Part shown: piece by piece, positions 7,024 to 14,381 of the stretch
How positions within the stretch are numbered: the first letter of the stretch is position 1
How the letters are laid out: each line of letters starts with the position of its first letter
Assembly (NCBI GenBank): GCA_023381535.1
Contig: JAMCSN010000319.1
Span: 1 to 19,766 of the forward strand
Origin: Bacteroidota bacterium
Lineage (GTDB): Bacteria; Bacteroidota; Ignavibacteria; Ignavibacteriales; Melioribacteraceae
DNA length: 19,766 nt
Reading direction: 5' to 3'
Notes under the pieces: model-generated
Told to the model about the DNA's origin: nothing
Databases searched by the model: none
What the model saw: only the letters and a program-made list of their open reading frames with translations
Program-made: the position numbers and the translations under genes

Positions 7024-8073
7024 ATGGCAGTAGATAAAGACGCCAGACTGAAAATTTTGGATGAAACAATTACCAACATCGAAAAGACGTACGGCAAAGG
7101 TACAATTATGAAACTCGGCGACGGAGTGATCAACCCCGTCGAATCAATTCCGACCGGATCGTTATCTCTTGATTTGCGGATCGCCCATTTCACCGTTCCG
7201 CGCGGAAGAATTGTTGAAATCTACGGACCGGAATCTTCCGGTAAAACTACATTGTGTTTGCATATCATCGCCGAAGCTCAGAAAGCCGGCGGACTTGCGG
7301 CGTTCATCGACGCAGAACATGCGATGGATATTAATTACGCTAAGAGATTAAAAGTTGACGTTAAGAATCTGCTTTTATCACAGCCGGATTTCGGCGAGCA
7401 GGCACTTGAAATTGTTGACACTTTAGTACGAAGCAACGCGCTCGATATCATCGTGATCGATTCGGTTGCCGCTCTCGTACCGCGTTCTGAAATTGAAGGT
7501 GAAATGGGCGATCCGCAAATGGCAATGCAAGCAAGATTAATGTCTCAAGCCTTGCGAAAACTCACCGGTGCCATCAGCCGATCAAAAACATGCGTCATCT
7601 TCACGAATCAGTTGAGAAGCAAGATCGGAGTAATGTTTGGTAATCCGGAAACGACAACAGGCGGCAACGCGCTCAAGTTTTACGCATCAGTTCGTCTTGA
7701 TATCAGAAGAATCGCTGCGATAAAGGACGGACAGAATGTTGTGGGCAACAGAACAAAAGTAAAAATTGTTAAAAGTAAAGTTGCGCCGCCGTTCAAAGAA
7801 GTTGAATTCGATATTCTTTACAATGAAGGAATCAGCAAAGCGGGCGACATAATCGATCTGGCAACCGACCGAAATATTTTGAACAAAAGCGGTGCGTGGT
7901 TTACGTACAAAGACAACCGCTTCCAAGGTCGCGATCAATTGAAACAGAAGATGTTAGAAGATGCCGAGTTGTTTGCCTCGCTTGAAAAAGAGGTTAAGAC
8001 AAACCTCGGAATGATTCATGAGGAACCCAAACCGGTGAAAGAAGAGCCCGAAACCAAACCGAAGAAAAAATAA
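7024..8073 (+). CDS. recA: Recombinase RecA with an aberrant pre-Walker segment
   Basis: RecA polymerises on single-stranded DNA, drives strand exchange and triggers the SOS response. Present are the Walker A GPESSGKT, Walker [12 protein letters not shown], loop L1 [10 protein letters not shown], loop L2 [10 protein letters not shown] with [13 protein letters not shown], and a short Lys/Glu/Pro-rich tail. Length (349) is normal. Residues 52-57 read RIAHFT where RecA proteins have a glycine-rich ALGxGG-like turn (E. coli residues 50-55) just before [10 protein letters not shown]. The substituted codons lie in a 23-base exact reverse complement of loop L1 codons of this same gene. No residues are gained or lost, so the frame continues. 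Whether this RecA is active cannot be told. The gene follows thpR by 11 bases with an AACGGAGG ribosome site, leaving no room for its own LexA box directly upstream. recX follows by three bases. Confidence 0.96.
   Translation: MAVDKDARLKILDETITNIEKTYGKGTIMKLGDGVINPVESIPTGSLSLDLRIAHFTVPRGRIVEIYGPESSGKTTLCLHIIAEAQKAGGLAAFIDAEHAMDINYAKRLKVDVKNLLLSQPDFGEQALEIVDTLVRSNALDIIVIDSVAALVPRSEIEGEMGDPQMAMQARLMSQALRKLTGAISRSKTCVIFTNQLRSKIGVMFGNPETTTGGNALKFYASVRLDIRRIAAIKDGQNVVGNRTKVKIVKSKVAPPFKEVEFDILYNEGISKAGDIIDLATDRNILNKSGAWFTYKDNRFQGRDQLKQKMLEDAELFASLEKEVKTNLGMIHEEPKPVKEEPETKPKKK
7172..7194 (+). repeat. Left arm of 23-base perfect inverted repeat in recA
   Basis: This stretch is the exact reverse complement of 7498-7520. 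It covers codons 51-57 of recA and replaces the usual glycine-rich codons. Its first five bases (ATTTG) may be ancestral, because a Leu codon is expected there. Its right end stops exactly at the GTT codon of the conserved VPRGR. Confidence 0.93.
7498..7520 (+). repeat. Right arm of the recA inverted repeat (likely source copy)
   Basis: Encodes the loop L1 residues GEMGDPQ, which are in their normal place for RecA. This arm is therefore the probable source, and 7172-7194 the inverted copy. The arms are separated by 303 bases. Confidence 0.93.
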
Positions 8074-8076
8074 AAA

Positions 8077-8703
8077 ATGAAAATTACCGCTCTTACAAAG
8101 AAAGGTAATAACGTTTTGGTTTGTTTCGAAGATGGAGAGTTCGTAACGATCGATTACAGAACTGTTCTTGATTACGGCTTGAGGAAGTTCGATGACATCG
8201 ACGACAATAAAAAGTTGAAACTGATTTCCGACAGCGAATTTGTAAAAGCAAAAGATTCATCATTCCGAATTCTCGCTAAGCGGCAGCACTCCGGATATGA
8301 ACTGAGAAACAAACTCTTCAAAAAAGGTTACACGAAAGAGACCATCGATAGAACCCTTCAAGCCATGCAAGCCGGCAATTATCTTAACGATGAGCAGTTT
8401 ACGAAAGCATTCATCGATGAGAGATTGCGGCGAAAGAAGATTGGTGTTAATAAGCTCAAAGCGGAACTATTCAAGCGAGGGATTGCGAGAAATATTATCG
8501 AGCAAAACCTTTCCGGTATTGATTGGGAACTTAGTTATGAAAATGCTCTGAGCTTAGCACGGAGAAAAACAGAACTGCTGGTTAAAAAAGGAATCGAGCC
8601 GCATAAAATCAAACAAAAGATTTTTGCGTTTCTCAGCTCAAGAGGATACGACTCAGAAACCATAATGAAAATTCTTCATACTCTGGAACTAAGAGAAGAA
8701 TAA
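8077..8703 (+). CDS. recX: Regulatory protein RecX
   Basis: RecX binds RecA filaments and limits recombinase activity. The 208-residue protein shows the usual build: a short beta-rich N-terminal part (about 1-55), then three-helix RecX repeats. The first includes AKRQHSGYELRNKLFKKGY, the second NYLNDEQFTKAFIDERLRRKKIG with KLKAELFKRGI, and the third IKQKIFAFLSSRGYDSETI near the C-terminus. The position three bases behind recA matches the common recA-recX pairing. It appears to be the last gene of the operon that starts at purC, since 62 bases and a weak hairpin follow before the next gene. Confidence 0.93.
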   Translation: MKITALTKKGNNVLVCFEDGEFVTIDYRTVLDYGLRKFDDIDDNKKLKLISDSEFVKAKDSSFRILAKRQHSGYELRNKLFKKGYTKETIDRTLQAMQAGNYLNDEQFTKAFIDERLRRKKIGVNKLKAELFKRGIARNIIEQNLSGIDWELSYENALSLARRKTELLVKKGIEPHKIKQKIFAFLSSRGYDSETIMKILHTLELREE

Positions 8704-8708
8704 TCCGG

Positions 8709-8730
8709 TTTATTGTTCAATAAATCTCTT
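8709..8730 (+). terminator. Weak hairpin behind recX, possible terminator
   Basis: TTTATTG and CAATAAA form a 7-base inverted repeat with a 2-base gap at 8709-8724. This allows a 6-base-pair stem with a 4-base loop, followed by TCTCTTTT. The stem is A/T-rich and the T run is interrupted, so termination would be inefficient. It may only partly separate the recX operon from the next gene. Confidence 0.25.
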
Positions 8731-8765
8731 TTCACTATTTTTGAATCCAAAATTCAGCTAGATAG

Positions 8766-9935
8766 ATGAACAAATTCAAAGGTGTGGATTACTATAATGT
8801 TGAAGGACTTCTCCAAGAAGACGAAATCATGGTGCGTAATTCCGTCCGGGAATTTGTTGATGAAAAAGTCATACCGATAATCGAAAAACATTACCGCGAA
8901 GAAAAATTTCCGTCACAGCTCGTTCCGGAATTAGGCAAATTGGGTTTGTTCGGCATTACACTTCCTCAAAAGTACGGCTGTACAGAAATGAACAATGTTG
9001 TGTACGGTTTGGTGATGCAAGAACTGGAAAGGGGAGACAGCGGCATTCGAAGTTTTGTTTCGGTGCAGACTTCGTTGGTGATGTATCCTATCTTCACATT
9101 TGGCAGCGAGGAACAAAAAGATTTTTGGCTTCCTAAACTTGCATCCGGCGAAAAGATCGGGTGCTTCGGTTTGACCGAGCCGGATTACGGTTCTAACCCG
9201 GGTGGAATGATTACGCGCGCAGAAAAAGTCAGCGGCGGTTACAAACTCAACGGCGCTAAAATGTGGATTACAAACGGAACCATTGCAGATGTTGCCGTTG
9301 TGTGGGCAAAACTTGACGGTGTAGTTAGAGGATTTTTGGTTGAGAAAGGAATGAACGGATTCACCGCGCCGGAGATGAAAGGCAAGCATTCGTTAAAAGC
9401 TTCGGTTACTTCGGAATTAATTTTTCAAGATGTGTTTGTTCCGGAAAAAAATATTTTGCCGGGAAGCAAAGGATTGAAATCGCCGCTAATGTGTTTAAAC
9501 CAAGCGCGATACGGAATTGCGTGGGGTGTAGTCGGTTCAATGATGGCATGTTACGATACGGCGCTTAACTATGCGAAGTCGAGAATTCAGTTCAGCAAAC
9601 CGATTGCAGCTTATCAGATCACACAGGAAAAACTTGTTTACTTTCTAACTGAGATCACGAAATCTCAGCTATTAAATCTTCAGCTTGGAAGATTGAAAGA
9701 CAAAGGCGAGTTAAGGTTTACACAAGTATCGATGGCTAAACGAAACAACTGCGAGAAAGCGTTGGAGATTGCGCGGATGTCCCGCGAAATTTTGGGTGCA
9801 AACGGAATTCTTGACGAATATCCCGTCATGCGTCATTCACAAAATTTGGAATCGGTGAAAACTTATGAGGGCACTCACGAAATGCACACGCTCATTATCG
9901 GCGAGGATATAACCGGTTTCGCAGCGTTCGATTAA
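8766..9935 (+). CDS. gcdH: Glutaryl-CoA dehydrogenase (acyl-CoA dehydrogenase family)
   Basis: The 389-residue flavoenzyme follows mitochondrial glutaryl-CoA dehydrogenase closely from end to end as I recall that sequence. Shared blocks include SVQTSLVM, GCFGLTEPDYGS, LNGAKMWITN, RYGIAWG, LQLGRLKD, KRNNCEKALEIAR and TYEGTHEMH. The catalytic base is E368 in YEGTHE. Residues linked to glutaryl binding and decarboxylation are kept: E88, R95, S96 and Y367, the last just before the catalytic Glu. This points to the decarboxylating type, giving crotonyl-CoA from glutaryl-CoA in lysine, tryptophan or aromatic breakdown. No partner genes for glutarate formation or electron-transfer flavoprotein are in the window. 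The ATG at 8766 has no clear ribosome site. A strong terminator follows at 9941, so this is probably a single-gene unit or the tail of the previous one. Confidence 0.9.
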   Translation: MNKFKGVDYYNVEGLLQEDEIMVRNSVREFVDEKVIPIIEKHYREEKFPSQLVPELGKLGLFGITLPQKYGCTEMNNVVYGLVMQELERGDSGIRSFVSVQTSLVMYPIFTFGSEEQKDFWLPKLASGEKIGCFGLTEPDYGSNPGGMITRAEKVSGGYKLNGAKMWITNGTIADVAVVWAKLDGVVRGFLVEKGMNGFTAPEMKGKHSLKASVTSELIFQDVFVPEKNILPGSKGLKSPLMCLNQARYGIAWGVVGSMMACYDTALNYAKSRIQFSKPIAAYQITQEKLVYFLTEITKSQLLNLQLGRLKDKGELRFTQVSMAKRNNCEKALEIARMSREILGANGILDEYPVMRHSQNLESVKTYEGTHEMHTLIIGEDITGFAAFD

Positions 9936-9940
9936 AATAG

Positions 9941-9964
9941 AGACCACATTGCGTGGTCTTTTTT
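9941..9964 (+). terminator. Intrinsic terminator between gcdH and guaB
   Basis: AGACCAC at 9941-9947 pairs with GTGGTCT at 9953-9959 around a 5-base loop, and the last base begins a run of six T residues (9959-9964). It lies six bases after the gcdH stop and before the guaB ribosome site. This is the clearest terminator in the window. Confidence 0.88.
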
Positions 9965-9983
9965 GTAATTATAAGAGGTCAGT

Positions 9984-11462
9984 ATGAAAAAAAATAAAAT
10001 TGAATTCGAAGGATTAACCTTTGACGATATACTTTTGGTTCCGGCGCGTTCAACCGTTCTGCCGCGACAGACAGATATAACTTCGCACTTAACACGCGAC
10101 ATAAAACTCAACATCCCATTCTTATCTGCTGCGATGGATACCGTTACCGAAGCGCCGATGGCAATTGCTATGGCTGCCCAGGGCGGAATCGGAATCATTC
10201 ATAAAAATATGTCGATTGATAAACAAGCAGACGAGATTGACAAAGTTAAACGTTCTGAAAGCGGAATGATCGTAAATCCAATTACGCTCACCGCCGAACG
10301 AACTATTTTGGAAGCTGAAGAACTGATGTCGAAGTATCACATTTCTGGAATTCCGGTAGTCGATGAAAAAAATAAACTAGTTGGAATTCTAACAAACAGA
10401 GACTTGAGATTCGAACACAACAAGAATAAACTTGTAAGCCAGTTAATGACGAAAGAAAACTTGATTACTGCACCTCTTGGAACGACTTTGAAAGAAGCCG
10501 AGCAGATACTACACAAGTACAGGATCGAAAAATTACCGGTTGTAGATCGTAGAGGAATTATCAAAGGATTGATTACCTACAAAGATATCATCAAGAAGAA
10601 AAAATTTCCTAACGCATGCAAAGATAATCTTGGGAGATTGAGAGTAGGAGCCGGAGTCGGCGTAACTCATGATACGATGGCGAGAGTAGAAGCGTTGGTT
10701 GCATCCAATGCCGATGTGATTGTGGTTGATACCGCACATGGACATTCTGAAGGTGTTTTGAAAACGATTAAACAGATACGGAAAAAATATAAAGACTTGC
10801 AGCTTATAGCCGGAAACATTGTAACTAAAGAAGCGGCGCTGGAACTTGTGGCGTGCGGTGTAGACGCAGTAAAAGTTGGCATTGGTGCCGGTTCAATTTG
10901 CACTACGCGCGTAATTGCGGGTGTAGGCGTTCCGCAGATAAGCGCGGTAATGGAAGTTTCGCAAGCGTTGAAAAGCAAAAATATTCCGGTTATTTCAGAT
11001 GGCGGAATCAAGCAGACCGGTGATGTCGCAAAAGCAATTGCCGCGGGTGCTGATACGGTTATGATGGGCGGAATGCTAGCCGGTGTTGATGAAACGCCCG
11101 GCGAAAAAGTATTGTTCGAAGGAAGAAGTTTTAAAGTTTATCGCGGTATGGGTTCGCTCAGTGCGATGAGGCAAGGAAGCAGCGACAGATATTTCCAAGA
11201 TATGGAAGCGGATATTAAAAAGCTGGTCCCGGAAGGAATTGAAGGACGCGTTCCTTATCAAGGTGGGCTCGCTGATACGATTTACCAGTTTGTCGGCGGT
11301 CTGAGATCAGCGATGGGTTATTGCGGCGCAAGAACAATCAGCGAACTAAAATCGAAATCCAAATTCGTAAAAATATCTAATGCCGGATTGCGCGAAAGCC
11401 ATCCGCATGATGTAATGATAACAGAAGAAGCTCCCAATTATCACTTAACACAAAAGCGCTAA
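9984..11462 (+). CDS. guaB: IMP dehydrogenase
   Basis: GuaB oxidises IMP to XMP with NAD, the committed step to guanine nucleotides. The 492-residue protein has the N-terminal [13 protein letters not shown], a CBS domain pair at about 95-205, the VDTAHGHS and AGNIVT segments, the catalytic loop GAGSICTTR with Cys306, the [10 protein letters not shown] motif, the MMGGMLAG phosphate site and the [10 protein letters not shown] flap region. All expected catalytic parts are present. An AGAGGT ribosome site precedes the ATG at 9984. The gene follows the gcdH terminator at once, so its promoter must be very short, overlap the terminator, or lie upstream with partial read-through; none could be marked with confidence. 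The glycosyltransferase gene follows after six bases. Confidence 0.97.
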   Translation: MKKNKIEFEGLTFDDILLVPARSTVLPRQTDITSHLTRDIKLNIPFLSAAMDTVTEAPMAIAMAAQGGIGIIHKNMSIDKQADEIDKVKRSESGMIVNPITLTAERTILEAEELMSKYHISGIPVVDEKNKLVGILTNRDLRFEHNKNKLVSQLMTKENLITAPLGTTLKEAEQILHKYRIEKLPVVDRRGIIKGLITYKDIIKKKKFPNACKDNLGRLRVGAGVGVTHDTMARVEALVASNADVIVVDTAHGHSEGVLKTIKQIRKKYKDLQLIAGNIVTKEAALELVACGVDAVKVGIGAGSICTTRVIAGVGVPQISAVMEVSQALKSKNIPVISDGGIKQTGDVAKAIAAGADTVMMGGMLAGVDETPGEKVLFEGRSFKVYRGMGSLSAMRQGSSDRYFQDMEADIKKLVPEGIEGRVPYQGGLADTIYQFVGGLRSAMGYCGARTISELKSKSKFVKISNAGLRESHPHDVMITEEAPNYHLTQKR

Positions 11463-11468
11463 CACATT

Positions 11469-12752
11469 ATGTTCAAGGTTCTTGTAATTGCTTATTACTA
11501 TCCTCCGTTGGGATTGAGCGGCGTTCAGCGCACGCTCAAATTTACGAAGTACATGAAGAATTATAATTGGGAACCGACGGTCATTACCGCCGGAAATGTT
11601 GCCTACTTCGCTCATGATTTTTCAATGCTCAAAGAAGCTGAAGATGCCGGTGTAAGAATAATTCGAACCGACGCTCTAGACGTTAATACAATTATCGGCA
11701 AACAGTACAAGACGGTGAGCATCCCTAGAGAATTCATACGCAAGACTTTATCGAGCATCAGCAAAGCTGTTTTTATTCCCGACAACAAAAAGTCATGGGC
11801 AAAGAAAGCATACAAAGCAGCCAAGGCATTGCTCGAAAAGGAAAAGTTCGACATCATCTTTGTAACGATTCCCCCGTATTCAAGTTTTGTTTACGCTGCA
11901 AAGTTGAAGAAAGAATTCGGCATTCCGCTTTTTGTGGATTATCGTGATCTTTGGTTGGGAAATCATTTTGCCTTTTACCCAACACCTTACCATAAGTATC
12001 GCCACAAAAAATTAGAGTACCGTTCACTAAAGGTGGCGGAAAAAGTTGTAGTGATCAACAGGAGAATTAAGGAGAAGCTGCTCCTCACGTATCCATTCCT
12101 GTCGTTCAAAGATGTTATGATTATACCGCACGGATTTGATCCGGCTGATTTTGAAATTGCTGAAGACAAAATTGAATCGTCAAAGAAAATGAAGCTTACT
12201 TACGCCGGAATATTTTATGAGAACATAACTCCGGAGTTTTTGTTGCGGGCGTTCAAGCGATTATCTATCGAGAGGCCGGATATTGCAGCGCATATCGAAC
12301 TGGAATTTATAGGTCATCTGCGAAAAGAAAACAAGAAACTAATTCAAGAACTTGGCATCAATGAGTTTGTAAGAGATCACGGCTATCTTGACCACAGAGA
12401 AACAGTTAAGAGAATGAAAGGAAGCGATGTTTTATGGATGATGATCGGCAATATTAGAAATGCGGATACGATTTCCACAAGCAAGTTGTACGAATATTTC
12501 GGAACTAGAAAACCGGTACTTGGATGTGTCGTTGAAGGCGCGGCTCACTCGGCTTTGAAAGAATACGGTGCCGCATTTATTACTGCGCCTGATAACATTC
12601 AGGAAATAAAAGATTCGATCATTAAGATTCATGATCTATATCAGCAGAATAGCTTACCGGTTCCCGATGAGGAGTTTGTACAGAAACATGATAGGGCAAA
12701 ACTTACCGAAGAATTAACGAAAGCATTCCAATTTTACTTACGAGCTGAATAA
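11469..12752 (+). CDS. GT4-type glycosyltransferase
   Basis: A 427-residue protein with the two Rossmann-like domains of GT-B glycosyltransferases. The N-terminal domain opens with VLVIAYYYPPLGLSGVQRT, the nucleotide-free half with its glycine-rich acceptor loop. A middle VDYRDLW segment and the VVINRRIKEKL region follow. The C-terminal half has IPHGFDPADF, LTYAGIF, LEFIGHL, a GYLDHRETVKRM turn and TSTSKLYEYFGTRKPVLG, where the Ser/Lys and Glu of an S-K-x-x-E-Y-like site contact the sugar nucleotide in the family. Donor and acceptor are not deducible; roles in surface polysaccharide or glycolipid are typical. It is odd to find it between guaB and purD, with a 6-base gap on one side and a TAATG overlap on the other, so it is probably co-transcribed with purine genes. 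Confidence 0.87.
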   Translation: MFKVLVIAYYYPPLGLSGVQRTLKFTKYMKNYNWEPTVITAGNVAYFAHDFSMLKEAEDAGVRIIRTDALDVNTIIGKQYKTVSIPREFIRKTLSSISKAVFIPDNKKSWAKKAYKAAKALLEKEKFDIIFVTIPPYSSFVYAAKLKKEFGIPLFVDYRDLWLGNHFAFYPTPYHKYRHKKLEYRSLKVAEKVVVINRRIKEKLLLTYPFLSFKDVMIIPHGFDPADFEIAEDKIESSKKMKLTYAGIFYENITPEFLLRAFKRLSIERPDIAAHIELEFIGHLRKENKKLIQELGINEFVRDHGYLDHRETVKRMKGSDVLWMMIGNIRNADTISTSKLYEYFGTRKPVLGCVVEGAAHSALKEYGAAFITAPDNIQEIKDSIIKIHDLYQQNSLPVPDEEFVQKHDRAKLTEELTKAFQFYLRAE

Positions 12753-14029
12753 TGAAAGTTGTTATTGTTGGATCCGGCGGAAGAGAACACGCCTTAGGAG
12801 TGAAGAGTGTAGAGTGTAGAGCGGTTGAGAAGATTTTTTTTATCCCGGGAAATCCGGGTACAAGAGAAATTGGAGAAAATATTCAAATCAATCCAGATGA
12901 TCACGATGCTGTTGTAAAATTCTGTCTGGAGCAAAAGATTGATTTGGTTGTTATAGGACCCGAAAAACCGCTGACAGAAGGTTTGAGCGACAAGCTAAGA
13001 GAACATCGAGTAAATGTTTTTGGTCCATCGAAAGAAGCTGCACGGATAGAAGGGGAAAAATCTTTTGCTAAAGAGTTGATGCTAAATAATAATATTCCAA
13101 CAGCAGCGTTTAAAATATTCTTCAAAGAAAATTACAAGGAAGCGTTATCATATTTAAATTCAATAAGTTATCCAACTGTTATTAAAGCCGATGGAATCGC
13201 TGCAGGCAAAGGGGTAATAATAGCTGAGAACGTTGAACAGGCAAAGGCAGCTATTGATGAATGCTTTGTAAGTTGTGCTTTCGGTGAAGCGGGGAATAAA
13301 GTTGTAATTGAAGAATTCATGACCGGACAGGAAGCGTCTATATTTGCGATTACAGATGGAACGAATTTTATTCTTCTGCCGGCAGCGCAAGACCACAAAA
13401 AAATATTTGACGGAGATAAAGGAAAGAACACCGGCGGAATGGGCGCTTATGCTCCAACGCCTTTTGTAACCGAGAACGATTTGAAAAGAATTGCTGCAGA
13501 GGTAGTCGAACCGACTTTATCCGCAATGCGTGATAACGGAAGTCCGTTTGCCGGATGTTTGTACTGCGGATTAATGATGACGAATGAGGGTCCTAAAGTT
13601 GTAGAATTCAATTGCCGCTTTGGAGATCCGGAAACTCAAGTTGTCTTACCTTTGCTCGAAGGTGATTTTGTCGAATTGCTATACTCATCAGCAGTTGGGG
13701 AACTGAATATGAATTCTGTAAAGTACAACGGCGGGGCATCGGTTTGCGTTGTCGCAGCATCCGGTGGTTATCCTGATAAATATGAAAAAGGTTTTGAGAT
13801 AAAAGGTTTGGATGCTGTAGCCAAATCAGTGAAAGTTTATCATGCTGGTACCAAAGAAGTCGGCGGCAAAATTGTTACGAACGGCGGGAGAGTTTTGAAC
13901 ATCACTTCATTTTCAGAAAAGAACGATCTAATTGAAGCTAAAAAAATAGCTTACGAAGCTGTTTCAAAGATAAGTTTTCAAGGTATGCATTACAGAAAAG
14001 ATATCGCAGATAAAGCAATCAAAAAGTAA
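12752..14029 (+). CDS. purD: Phosphoribosylamine-glycine ligase (GARS)
   Basis: PurD ligates glycine to phosphoribosylamine with ATP in purine synthesis. The 425-residue protein has the N-terminal GSGGREHAL motif, VVIGPEKPL, the ATP-grasp segments KADGIAAGKGV and VIEEFMTGQEAS, the DHKKIFDGDKGKNTGGMGAY block and the metal site EFNCRFGDPETQ. The C-terminal part ends with a typical YRKDIA segment. The start ATG overlaps the glycosyltransferase stop by one base (TAATG), indicating translational coupling. Residues about 16-24, after REHAL, are encoded by a heptanucleotide repeat and look unlike the usual sequence there (AWKxAQSP-like), although the length agrees with E. coli PurD as I recall it. 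The gene ends four bases from the stop of the convergent hinT-like gene, so read-through between strands is likely. Confidence 0.96.
   Translation: MKVVIVGSGGREHALGVKSVECRAVEKIFFIPGNPGTREIGENIQINPDDHDAVVKFCLEQKIDLVVIGPEKPLTEGLSDKLREHRVNVFGPSKEAARIEGEKSFAKELMLNNNIPTAAFKIFFKENYKEALSYLNSISYPTVIKADGIAAGKGVIIAENVEQAKAAIDECFVSCAFGEAGNKVVIEEFMTGQEASIFAITDGTNFILLPAAQDHKKIFDGDKGKNTGGMGAYAPTPFVTENDLKRIAAEVVEPTLSAMRDNGSPFAGCLYCGLMMTNEGPKVVEFNCRFGDPETQVVLPLLEGDFVELLYSSAVGELNMNSVKYNGGASVCVVAASGGYPDKYEKGFEIKGLDAVAKSVKVYHAGTKEVGGKIVTNGGRVLNITSFSEKNDLIEAKKIAYEAVSKISFQGMHYRKDIADKAIKK
12799..12819 (+). repeat. Heptanucleotide tandem repeat inside purD
   Basis: Three in-line units, AGTGAAG, AGTGTAG, AGTGTAG, followed by AGCGGTT. 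Total length is 21 bases, so the frame is kept. It encodes part of GVKSVECR near the PurD N-terminus. Unit length and the AGT opening match the intergenic array at 1918-1952. Confidence 0.6.
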
Positions 14030-14033
14030 ATCA

Positions 14034-14381
14034 TCAGCCTGGAGGCCATTTCATCTTGCGTCCGCCCAGAAGATGCATGTGAAGATGATAAACTTCCTGC
14101 CCGGCGTCCGGTCCGCAATTTAGAACCAATCTGAAACCGATTTCCGAAATCTTTTCCTTTTTTGCAATCGCATTTGCCGCATCAATTAATTCGCCAAGCA
14201 GCTTTGCATGTTCTGCTCCGGATAATTCTTTAACGCTGGGGATTTCAATTTTTGGAATAATGAGAACGTGAACCGGGGCTTGCGGATTGATATCCCGGAA
14301 AGCGAGCACATGTTCGTTTTCGAAAACGATGTCTGCGGGAATTTCTTTTCTTATGATCTTCGAAAAAATAGTCTCTGCCAT
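14034..14381 (-). CDS. HIT family hydrolase (HinT-like)
   Basis: The 115-residue protein (from the ATG at 14381) carries the histidine triad HLHMHLLGG near its C-terminus, the N-terminal FSKIIRKEIPADIVFE and the FRDINPQAPVHVLIIPK block, all typical of the HINT branch (protein kinase C inhibitor-like). Members hydrolyse purine nucleoside phosphoramidates and acyl-adenylates; the physiological substrate in bacteria is unclear. The start ATG overlaps the TGA of the response regulator by one base (TGATG), so translation is probably coupled. A GTG one codon earlier is an alternative. The gene is the last of a leftward operon and converges with purD, leaving no space for a separate terminator. Confidence 0.92.
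   Translation of the reverse strand: MAETIFSKIIRKEIPADIVFENEHVLAFRDINPQAPVHVLIIPKIEIPSVKELSGAEHAKLLGELIDAANAIAKKEKISEIGFRLVLNCGPDAGQEVYHLHMHLLGGRKMKWPPG

Noticed and set aside
7172..7194. Compensating frameshifts as the cause of the odd RecA segment
   Set aside because: Shifting the frame by one or two bases does not restore an ALGxGG-like sequence, while the inverted copy from 7498-7520 explains every base.
8931..9389. 152-codon open frame antisense to the glutaryl-CoA dehydrogenase gene
   Set aside because: Shadow of a gene with complete family motifs; no ribosome site or recognisable domain.
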